Shown here one piece after another: positions 54,127-64,000 of a stretch of DNA of 64,000 nt; the first letter of the stretch is position 1; every line of letters starts with the position of its first letter. A program made the translations under genes and the position numbers. The notes below the pieces were generated by a model, which saw only the letters and a program-made list of their open reading frames with translations, did no database searches and had not been told where the DNA came from. The stretch is from Steromphala cineraria (lineage: Eukaryota > Mollusca > Gastropoda > Trochida > Trochidae): NCBI GenBank assembly GCA_916613615.1, contig OU744730.1, positions 36,689,315 to 36,753,314 on the forward strand. Reading direction: 5' to 3'.

Positions 54127-57100
54127 ATGGGAGTTTCGTCTAAAATAAATATAGTTTCAGCCAACTGCAGAGGTTTAGCCGACAAAAGAAAACGTAAAGA
54201 AGTCATGAATATCTATAGAAAAAAGAAATTTTCAATCATATGTTTGCAGGATATCCACATTTCTACTGAACATGAACAGATAATGAAAAATGAATGGGGT
54301 TTGGACTGTGTTATCGCACCTTTCAAATCAAATTCAAGAGGAGTAGCTATTCTACTTACTAATAACTTTGAGTATGAAATACATAAGATCTCGAAAGACG
54401 AAAACGGAAATTACATTATTTTGGATATAACTGTTGATGGCATTAGACTTACTTTAACGAATCTATATGGTCCAAACGTTCCTTTTACGTAGACTTATTC
54501 AACAAGATAATCGATATTGGAAATGAATCAATAGCAATTTGCGGAGATTGGAATCTTGTCCTTGATCACACCTTAGACCTTGAAAACTATAAGAATGTTA
54601 ACAACCCAAAGGCCCGTAAAATTGTATTAGATCACTTAGAAAACCTAAATTTACTAGATGCTTGGAGAGAAGTAAACACTGACATAAGGAAATATACATG
54701 GTGGAAAAGAAACCCTCGTCAACAAGCTAGATTAGACTTTTTCCTGGTAACAGAAGATCTCTTCAATATATGTTCAAATAATTCCATTATTCCAGGTTAC
54801 AAAAGTGATCACTCAGCTGTAACTTTTTCTCTCTCAACACAAAAGAACAAAGAAAGGGGACGGGGCTATTGGAAATTTAATACTTCTTTGTTAAGACGCG
54901 AGGAATATATAAATCTAATAACACAAATATTGAATACTACCAAACATGAATATGCTGACCCAAAGTATAACGAGAATGAAATTGACGAGACTGACGACGC
55001 TGATCTATGCTTAACTATCAAAGATACTCTCTTTTTTGAAACATTCTTTATGAAAGTCAGAGGTAAAACTATATCATACTCTTCCTATTTAAAAAAGACT
55101 AAGAACGAAAAACAAAAAGAATTGGAAAACAATATATGTCGATTAGAAAACGAAATAAGAGATGATTTCCAAAATATCGAAGAAACAATTCTTTCAAATT
55201 TGGCCAGAGATAAACTTGAATTGGAAAAAATAAAAGAAGAAGAAATGAAAGGAATACAAATTCGCAAAAGAATTCAATGGTACGAAGAAGGAGAAAAACC
55301 TACAAATTACTTCTGTCATTTGGAGAATAGAAACTACACAACAAAACTAATCAATTCTCTTATTAGGGATAATGGCTATGAGATAACCGACGGACACGAA
55401 ATCATAAATGAACAAAAGACATTTTACGAAAATTTATATAAATCCAATATTGACATAGACGATGAAAGTAAAGTTGTTTTTAACGACATCAACATTCCTT
55501 CTTTAAGCAAAGACCAATCAGATGCATTAGAACGCGAGATAAGCAATGAAGAAATATCGGATGCTGTTAAATCAATGAAAAATAATAAAAGTCCTGGACT
55601 AGATGGTTTTACTATTGAGTTTTTTAAGTTTTTCTGGAAGGATCTCAAAATATGGATTCAACGTTATATCAATGAAACATTTAATGAAAATGCTTTGACA
55701 ATGACAATGAACAGAGGCGTAATTACTTGCATACCGAAACCAGGCAAAGACAGAAGATTCTTAAAAAACTGGCGTCCTATATCTCTCTTAAACGTACTGT
55801 ATAAAATCATAAGTACCTGTATTACTAATAGGCTTAAATCGACGCTAGATATTCTTATCCATGAAAATCAAACTGGATTCATTCCAGGTAGATGTATTAC
55901 GGAAAACATTCGATTACTTTATGACATTATTTTTGAAACTAAACTACGAAAGAAAAGGGGGCTATTGATCCTAATTGACTTTGAAAAGGCTTTTGATAAG
56001 TCTCTAAGAAATTTATAATGATGGTATTTAATAAATTCGGATTTGGAATCAACATACAGAAATGGGTTAATATATTGATATCGAATGCCTCTTCTTGCAT
56101 TGTTCAAAATGGCCATCTATCAACATTTTTTGACAACGAAAGGGGCTGTAGGCAGGGAGATCCAATCTCCCCATACTTATTTTTATTCGTTGCTGAGGTA
56201 CTAGGCATAATGATAAGAGAAAACAAAAACATAAAGGGGATTATCCTAGACGAAATCGAACACATTATTGGTCAATATGCTGACGATACTGAACTATTCC
56301 TAGATGGTTCTGAAACCTCTCTCAATGAAGCTATTAACACACTTTTGAAATTCTATAAAATGTCCGGTCTGAAAATAAATATGGATAAAACCAAAGCAGT
56401 TTGGCTTGGAACAATGGCTGGCAGCGATTTAACACTCTCTCACGATTTAAAACTTGATTGGCATAAAGGAAATTTCGATGTGTTGGGAATTAAACTGAAT
56501 GCAGATTTAGACAATCTTTGGATAATCAATACCAAAAAAAGACTTGAAATATAAAGAGAATTCTTTTGAACTGGAAGAAAAGAAAATTAATGTTGATAGG
56601 GAAAATAACGGTTATCAAAACTTTAGCACTACCTACCATTGTTCATATTCTCTCCTCCCTTCCAAATCCTCCGAAAGAATTTATAACCGTTTTAAACAAC
56701 ATATTCTTCAAATTCATATGGAATGACAAGAGGGACAAAATTAAGCGTGTCAACTTAATGCGAAAGTACAAAGATGGTGGCTTAAGAATGGTAGATGTCA
56801 AAACCTTTATTGATTCACTTAAAATCTCTTGCTTGAAGAGATATGCTTCAAAACCAAACATGTATAGTCTAGCGGGTTTTCCCATCAAGCATGTCCTCCT
56901 TTTAGGTGCTAATATCATCAAAATATACAAACCTATTAACCCTTTTTGGAAGGATACATTGGAAGCCTGGCATAGATATATTAAACACTATTATATAAAT
57001 GATTCACAGATCAATGAAATACTTATGCAACCTCTTTGGTTAAATCATCAAAGTTTAAATCCAGACCTGATTATCAATAATTGGTTCAAACAGGGTATAA

Positions 57101-57900
57101 CCAATGTAAAAGACATTTGTAAAGTTAACGAGATTGTTACATTCGCAGAACTCTCAGCAAAATACGATATTAAAGGAACAGTACTCGATTTAAATCGTGT
57201 CATCCTCAGTTTACCCAAAACATGGAAAGATACGATAAAAGAATCTAATAACTCAATCGTGATGCATATGCCAACCTATTTTCCCTGGAAAGATATTACT
57301 AGAACTACTAAAGGGTCAAGACCATTTTACGATAATCTAATTTCGCAAACTTCATGTAATTCTCCAAAAGTTTGCAATAAATGGGAAAATGAAAACAATT
57401 ATGTCTTAAATTGGAACTGCATATTTATTAGATATATACAATGTACAAGAGATACAAAGCTTCTCGAATTCCAATATAAGTTTATCCACAGAATAATCTA
57501 TACAAAAAGAGAATTATATAAAATGAGACTTGTTGATAACGATTTATGTCCTTCATGTGGTTCAAGTGAGAATATATACCATGTTTATATTGAATGTCCT
57601 GTTGTAAGACTTTTTTGGGAAGAATTCAACTCCCTTATGAATAGATTCCGTATTGAAACCTTTGAAATACAAACTCAAGACATACTATTTTGTGCGACCA
57701 ATGACCACTTGCTCAATCACATGATATTACTAGCTAAACGACACATATTCGTAATGCATATTAAAGATAACAAACCTTCTTTCTCAATATTCTTAAATAT
57801 ACTAAAAGACATATTTGGTATTGAGAAATATATCGCTAGGAGGAATGATAAACTTATTCCTTTTGAGAAAAAATGGAAAGTAATTGAGAAGGTCATCTGA
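54127..57900 (+). pseudogene. L1-like ORF2, copy 2
   Basis: Nearly identical to copy 1. It keeps the shared endonuclease frame break (about 54489) and the shared one-base loss near 56550. It lacks the two nonsense codons of copy 1 (Gly and Arg codons are present instead). It has its own one-base deletion after FEKAFDK near 55998, inside the RT catalytic region, where copies 1 and 3 read FEKLFDT. The YADD motif is present at about 56276. The C-terminal frame 56566-57900 is open. Confidence 0.9.
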
Positions 57901-58076
57901 GTCACAATCCTGTTGCTTTAAATGGTTTTGAACTGTTGTTTCTCAACATTCAATGTATTATTTATGCCTATCTATGTCAACTCATGTGTATATGTAACGT
58001 TCATGTCCTATATGACTATCATTGTATCCATCGGAAGTGAAAAAAAACATTTGAAAAAAAATATATAACTAAAGGC

Positions 58077-58516
58077 AAGTTTGGAAAAACATTAATGCTT
58101 TCAGAGGTTAAAGCACTGAATCACATATTCCAAGTATCAATAACAGCAAAAACAAACAGAAACAAATCAATAATACAAATTATTATAAAGCTGCTTTTCG
58201 AGATAAAGTTTACAATACATAACCTTGTCCCTAGGACAAAAACAAACATAACTTATGGTACCATAAGCCTTTTACAATATCAGAACTTAACAATATTGTC
58301 AATAGTAAAAGAGTAACAGCATCAGGTATTGATCAAACCAGTTACACAATGCTTAAACGTCTTCTTTATAGATGTAAACAAGTGTTATTTGATTTCTACA
58401 ATAAGTTATGGAAAGAAGGTACATTACCATCAGACTGAAAAGAAAGTCTTATATCCTTACACAGACAAAATCCGATTCATTTGTAAAAGTCTAGAAGTGC
58501 TGGTAACAAAAAGATT
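58077..58516 (+). pseudogene. jockey-type RT N-terminal segment (in unit 2)
   Basis: Duplicate of 53233-53672, with the 3' target duplication of the L1-like element at 58063-58076 just before it. It is followed at GCAA 58517-58520 by the start of unit 3 rather than by more RT. Confidence 0.75.
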
Positions 58517-58970
58517 GCAAGTTCAAAAACTATTTATTTTGGTTTGAATAATGAGACTTGATCTCACATATCATTTTATATATCATGTTGATATTAATCT
58601 TTTGGTTTTTTAATCTAATGGGCACTAGCATTGTATTCAAGTTCAAAAAAGATATATTATTATTTGAATAATGATAATTACTTCATTAGTATATTTACTA
58701 AAGAAATAGTGAATTGGTATTTACAATTACAATCTACAAAGGCTTAATTAAGCATTACTCTGATTATTTCAGACAGATATAAGGTGAATTACAAGTTTTT
58801 CTTTTTGGGGTGACGGGGTCCCTGACTTTGTTTAACATTTTATCCATGTCAACCACGGATATTTCTTTGTTTTTACCTTTTCCTTTCTTTGTTATATCAA
58901 AAGATAAAAACACTTTCACTTGGATACAATTACCATTTCAGAACTATGCTTTGAGTAGAAAGAATTATCA

Positions 58971-61900
58971 ATGGGAGTTTCGTCTAAAATAAATATAGTT
59001 TCAGCCAACTGCAGAGGTTTAGCCGACAAAAGAAAACGTAAAGAAGTCATGAATATCTATAGAAAAAAGAAATTTTCAATCATATGTTTGCAGGATATCC
59101 ACATTTCTACTGAACATGAACAGATAATGAAAAATGAATGGGGTTTGGACTGTGTTATCGCACCTTTCAAATCAAATTCAAGAGGAGTAGCTATTCTACT
59201 TACTAATAACTTTGAGTATGAAATACATAAGATCTCGAAAGACGAAAACGGAAATTACATTATTTTGGATATAACTGTTGATGGCATTAGACTTACTTTA
59301 ACGAATCTATATGGTCCAAACGTTCCTTTTACGTAGACTTATTCAACAAGATAATCGATATTGGAAATGAATCAATAGCAATTTGCGGAGATTGGAATCT
59401 TGTCCTTGATCACACCTTAGACCTTGAAAACTATAAGAATGTTAACAACCCAAAGGCCCGTAAAATTGTATTAGATCACTTAGAAAACCTAAATTTACTA
59501 GATGCTTGGAGAGAAGTAAACACTGACATAAGGAAATATACATGGTGGAAAAGAAACCCTCGTCAACAAGCTAGATTAGACTTTTTCCTGGTAACAGAAG
59601 ATCTCTTCAATATATGTTCAAATAATTCCATTATTCCAGGTTACAAAAGTGATCACTCAGCTGTAACTTTTTCTCTCTCAACACAAAAGAACAAAGAAAG
59701 GGGACGGGGCTATTGGAAATTTAATACTTCTTTGTTAAGACGCGAGGAATATATAAATCTAATAACACAAATATTGAATACTACCAAACATGAATATGCT
59801 GACCCAAAGTATAACGAGAATGAAATTGACGAGACTGACGACGCTGATCTATGCTTAACTATCAAAGATACTCTCTTTTTTGAAACATTCTTAATGAAAG
59901 TCAGAGGTAAAACTATATCATACTCTTCCTATTTAAAAAAGACTAAGAACGAAAAACAAAAAGAATTGGAAAACAATATATGTCGATTAGAAAACGAAAT
60001 AATAGATGATTTCCAAAATATCGAAGAAACAATTCTTTCAAATTTGGCCAGAGATAAACTTGAATTGGAAAAAATAAAAGAAGAAGAAATGAAAGGAATA
60101 CAAATTCGCAAAAGAATTCAATGGTACGAAGAAGGAGAAAAACCTACAAATTACTTCTGTCATTTGGAGAATAGAAACTACACAACAAAACTAATCAATT
60201 CTCTTATTAGGGATAATGGCTATGAGATAACCGACGGACACGAAATCATAAATGAACAAAAGACATTTTACGAAAATTTATATAAATCCAATATTGACAT
60301 AGACGATGAAAGTAAAGTTGTTTTTAACGACATCAACATTCCTTCTTTAAGCAAAGACCAATCAGATGCATTAGAACGCGAGATAAGCAATGAAGAAATA
60401 TCGGATGCTGTTAAATCAATGAAAAATAATAACAGTCCTGGACTAGATGGTTTTACTATTGAGTTTTTTAAGTTTTTCTGGAAGGATCTCAAAATATGGA
60501 TTCAACGTTATATCAATGAAACATTAAATGAAAATGCTTTGACAATGACAATGAACAGAGGCGTAATTACTTGCATACCGAAACCAGGCAAAGACAGAAG
60601 ATTCTTAAAAAACTGGCGTCCTATATCTCTCTTAAACGTACTGTATAAAATCATAAGTACCTGTATTACGAATAGGCTTAAATCGACGCTAGATATTCTT
60701 ATCCATGAAAATCAAACTGGATTCATTCCAGGTAGATGTATTACGGAAAACATTCGATTACTTTATGACATTATTTTTGAAACTAAACTACGAAAGAAAA
60801 GGGGGCTATTGATCCTAATTGACTTTGAAAAGCTTTTTGATACAGTCTCTAGGAAATTTATAATGATGGTATTGAATAAATTCGGATTTGGAAACAACAT
60901 ACAGAAATGGGTTAATATATTGATATCGAATGCCTCTTCTTGCATTGTTCAAAATGGCCATCTATCAACATTTTTTGACAACGAAAGGGGCTGTAGGCAG
61001 GGAGATCCAATCTCCCCATACTTATTTTTATTCGTTGCTGAGGTACTAGGCATAATGATAAGAGAAAACAAAAACATAAAGGGGATTATCCTAGACGAAA
61101 TCGAACACATTATTGGTCAATATGCTGACGATACTGAACTATTCCTAGATGGTTCTGAAACCTCTCTCAATGAAGCTATTAACACACTTTTGAAATTCTA
61201 TAAAATGTCCGGTCTGAAAATAAATATGGATAAAACCAAAGCAGTTTGGCTTGGAACAATGGCTGGCAGCGATTTAACACTCTCTCACGATTTAAAACTT
61301 GATTGGCATAAAGGAAATTTCGATGTGTTGGGAATTAAACTGAATGCAGATTTAGACAATCTTTGGATAATCAATACCAAAAAAAGACTTGAAAATATAA
61401 AGAGAATTCTTTTGAACTGGAAGAAAAGAAAATTAACGTTGATAGGGAAAATAACGGTTATCAAAACTTTAGCACTATCTACCATTGTTCATATTCTCTC
61501 CTCCCTTCCAAATCCTCCGAAAGAATTTATAACCGATTTAAACAACATATTCTTCAAATTCATATGGAATGACAAGAGGGACAAAATTAAGCGTGTCAAC
61601 TTAATGCGAAAGTACAAAGATGGTGGCTTAAGAATGGTAGATGTCAAAACCTTTATTGATTCACTTAAAATCTCTTGCTTGAAGAGATATGCTTCAAAAC
61701 CAAACATGTATAGTCTAGCGGGTTTTCCCATCAAGCATGTCCTCACTTTTAGGTGCTAATATCATCAAAATATACAAACCTATTAACCCTTTTTGGAAGG
61801 ATACATTGGAAGCCTGGCATAGATATATTAAACACTATTATATAAATGATTCACAGATCAATGAAATACTTATGCAACCTCTTTGGTTAAATCATCAAAG

Positions 61901-62747
61901 TTTAAATCCAGACCTGATTATCAATAATTGGTTCAAACAGGGTATAACCAATGTAAAAGACATTTGTAAAGTTAACGAGATTGTTACATTCGCAGAACTC
62001 TCAGCAAAATACGATATTAAAGGAACAGTACTCGATTTAAATCGTGTCATCCTCAGTTTACCCAAAACATGGAAAGATACGATAAAAGAATCTAATAACT
62101 CCATCGTGATGCATATGCCAACCTGTTTTCCCTGGAAAGATATTACTAGAACTACTAAAGGGTCAAGACCATTTTACGATAATCTAATTTCGCAAACTTC
62201 ATGTAATTCTCCAAAAGTTTGCAATAAATGGGAAAATGAAAACAATTATGTCTTAAATTGGAACTGCATATTTATTAGATATAGACAATGTACAAGAGAT
62301 ACAAAGCTTCTCGAATTCCAATATAAGTTTATCCACAGAATAATCTATACAAAAAGAGAATTATATAAAATGAGACTTGTTGATAACGATTTATGTCCTT
62401 CATGTGGTTCAAGTGAGAATATATACCATGTTTATATTGAATGTCCTGTTGTAAGACTTTTTTGGGAAGAATTCAACTCCCTTATGAATAGATTCCGTAT
62501 TGAAACCTTTGAAATACAAACTCAAGACATACTATTTTGTGCGACCAATGACCACTTGCTCAATCACATGATATTACTAGCTAAACGACACATATTCGTA
62601 ATGCATATTAAAGATAACAAACCTTCTTTCTCAATATTCTTAAATATACTAAAAGACCTATTTGGTATTGAGAAATATATCGCTAGGAGGAATGATAAAC
62701 TTATTCCTTTTGAGAAAAAATGGAAAGTAATTGAGAAGGTCATCTGA
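58971..62747 (+). pseudogene. L1-like ORF2, copy 3 (longest open RT)
   Basis: It shares the endonuclease frame break at about 59333. From 59732 it is open for 675 codons to 61759, through all RT motifs (FEKLFDT at about 60828, QGDPISPY, YADD at about 61120) and past the site where copies 1 and 2 lost a base. A one-base insertion near 61744 (CCTCACTTTT against CCTCCTTTT) ends it, and the last 336 codons follow in the next frame to 62747. This is the least damaged of the three copies, but still not a full ORF2. Confidence 0.9.
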
Positions 62748-62918
62748 GTCACAATCCTGTTGCTTTAAATGGTTTTGAACTGTTGTTTCTCAACATTCAA
62801 TGTATTATTTATGCCTATCTATGTCAACTCATGTGTATATGTAACGTTCATGTCCTATATGACTATCATTGTATCCATCGGAAAAAAAACATTTGAAAAA
62901 AAATATATAACTAAAGGC

Positions 62919-63358
62919 AAGTTTGGAAAAACATTAATGCTTTCAGAGGTTAAAGCACTGAATCACATATTCCAAGTATCAATAACAGCAAAAACAAACA
63001 GAAACAAATCAATAATACAAATTATTATAAAGCTGCTTTTCGAGATAAAGTTTACAATACATAACCTTGTCCCTAGGACAAAAACAAACATAACTTATGG
63101 TACCATAAGCCTTTTACAATATCAGAACTTAACAATATTGTCAATAGTAAAAGAGTAACAGCATCAGGTATTGATCAAACCAGTTACACAATGCTTAAAC
63201 GTCTTCTTTATAGATGTAAACAAGTGTTATTTGATTTCTACAATAAGTTATGGAAAGAAGGTAAATTACCATCAGACTGAAAAGAAAGTCTTATATCCTT
63301 ACACAGACAAAATCCGATTCATTTGTAAAAGTCTAGAAGTGCTGTTAACAAAAAGATT
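62919..63358 (+). pseudogene. jockey-type RT N-terminal segment (in unit 3)
   Basis: Third copy of the segment at 53233 and 58077, preceded by the target duplication at 62905-62918. At GCAA 63359-63362 it runs on into the original downstream RT sequence, so this is the unrearranged right boundary. Confidence 0.75.
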
Positions 63359-63362
63359 GCAA

Positions 63363-63835
63363 CATTATCTAGAAACTAATAAATTGATAGCACAAAATCA
63401 ATAAGGATATAGAAAATCCTATAGCACCACTGACCATATTGTTAGATTACAGCACTCCATCAGACAAGCTCAACAAAATAATAAATTAACTACAGCAGTC
63501 TTCCTAGACTTTAGTAAAGCATTTGACATGGTCTGGAAAACAGGCTTGATACAAAAAGTTAAGAAAAAAAGCATACAAGGGAAAATGTAAAATTTTATAA
63601 ACGACTTAATGTCAGACAGAACTTTTCGCCTTAAAGCAGATGACCAAATATCAGACAACTATAACCTAGAAAATGGAACCCCACAAGGAAGTATTATATC
63701 ACCAACCTTGTTCAATATTACGATAGATGATTTAATTCACAAATTACCTAAACAAGTGGACACCTCACAATACGCGATAATCTGGGTCAGTCATAAACAT
63801 CAGCATGTAGCTGCTGAAATATTACAAAAAGCCGA
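63363..63835 (+). pseudogene. jockey-type RT, catalytic part (decayed)
   Basis: It continues the jockey element with YLETNKLIAQNQ, a stop, GYRKSYSTTDHIVRLQ, TAVFLDFSKAFDMVWK (catalytic Asp), a stop near 63589, and NGTPQGSIISPTLFNITIDDL. The FADD box region is damaged (QYAIIW), then VSHKHQHVAAEILQKAEN. Similarity ends near 63835. Confidence 0.75.
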
Positions 63836-64000
63836 GAACGAGGTTATGCTTGGGTTTTCAAAACCTGAGGAAAGAAAGCTGAGCAGTGTAAACTCTGCGG
63901 GTTAAAGACGATAGAACAATAGAAAGTAAATCATGATATAAATAAAGATCATAACCAATTACTTGGCTCTGCTAACGATACTTAAACCATATAATACATA
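63836..64000 (+). other. Sequence shared with the 35.98-kb inverted-repeat element, then unknown
   Basis: GGTTATGCTTGGGTTTTCAAAACCTGAGGAAA-AAAGCTGAG (about 63842-63883) is nearly the same as 35984-36025, next to the left end of the 2.6-kb inverted-repeat element. Beyond 63900 no feature is recognised before the window ends. Confidence 0.45.

Larger units (their letters stand above)
48828..63362 (+). repeat. Tandem triplication of a 4.84-kb unit (L1 ORF2 + jockey flank)
   Basis: Unit starts, marked by GCAA before GTTCAAAAAC, are at 48828, 53673 and 58517, and the third unit ends at GCAA 63359-63362. Unit lengths are therefore 4,845, 4,844 and 4,842 bp. The outer breakpoints read TATTC-GCAA-GTTC on the left and AGATT-GCAA-CATT on the right, and both internal junctions are AGATT-GCAA-GTTC. 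Each unit includes the L1 3' part, its 3' target duplication and 0.44 kb of downstream jockey sequence, so it arose by DNA duplication, not by new retrotransposition. Confidence 0.95.

Noticed and set aside
51799..57905. Minus-strand frames of 60-95 codons opposite the L1 ORF2 copies
   Set aside because: They repeat identically in each tandem unit and mirror the coding strand; no independent domain.

Overview
The window is eukaryotic, gene-poor DNA built mostly of nested mobile elements. The host is most likely a marine invertebrate, and I would guess a bivalve mollusc. That guess rests on the mix of elements (Polinton/adintovirus-like DNA, TTAA-type piggyBac, Tc1, tyrosine-recombinase retrotransposons, jockey/CR1/L1-like non-LTR elements) and on repeat families that begin with AGCTCAYC and carry TCCG-rich microsatellites. 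No species marker is present. Only one short stretch (35180-35271, a terminal WD40-repeat exon) looks like an ordinary host gene.

Bases 1-13402 hold an integrated Polinton (Maverick)/adintovirus-like element with all genes on the + strand. In order they are: an N-terminal PolB-like zinc region without a polymerase domain, a glutamine-rich ORF, the FtsK/HerA-type packaging ATPase, a small acidic ORF, a basic pX-like protein, a conserved Polinton protein of unknown function, an rve integrase with a chromodomain, a penton-like minor capsid protein, a basic virion-like protein, the double-jelly-roll major capsid protein (F54H12.2-like), an adenain-type cysteine protease, and a BIR-domain (inhibitor-of-apoptosis-like) gene. 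The copy is dead. A Tc1-type transposon that itself carries a 2.2-kb repeat splits one gene. Two apparently identical 582-bp piggyBac-derived MITEs in opposite orientation split the capsid gene into three. The integrase is frameshifted, the penton-like gene has an internal deletion, and the Q-rich ORF has an in-frame stop. The ATPase, protease and BIR genes are open from start to stop.

Bases 13485-31325 contain a TA-flanked MITE, a 99-bp tandem array, and a CR1/jockey-type reverse transcriptase on the minus strand. That reverse transcriptase is interrupted in phase by an 8.3-kb piggyBac element (16229-24557, TTAA on both sides). The piggyBac carries a full-length transposase with one nonsense codon, flanked by two large tandem arrays; the right array has a 599-bp higher-order period. 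A DIRS/Ngaro-type retrotransposon (gag, RT-RNase H, tyrosine recombinase) follows.

Bases 31430-44230 hold a decayed L1-like fragment, a Tc1 fragment, a pogo/Tigger-like MITE, the WD40 exon, a 2.6-kb inverted-repeat element with a nested 539-bp MITE, a SINE-like repeat, a cluster of CRE-like sites and several AGCTCAYC/TCTG-type repeats.

Bases 44945-63900 are one nested structure. A decayed jockey-type element was hit by a full-length 5.9-kb L1-like element (14-bp target duplications at 47277-47290 and 53219-53232). A 4.84-kb segment containing L1 ORF2 and 0.45 kb of jockey flank was then tandemly triplicated. The breakpoints share the four bases GCAA. None of the three ORF2 copies is intact and each has its own set of lesions.
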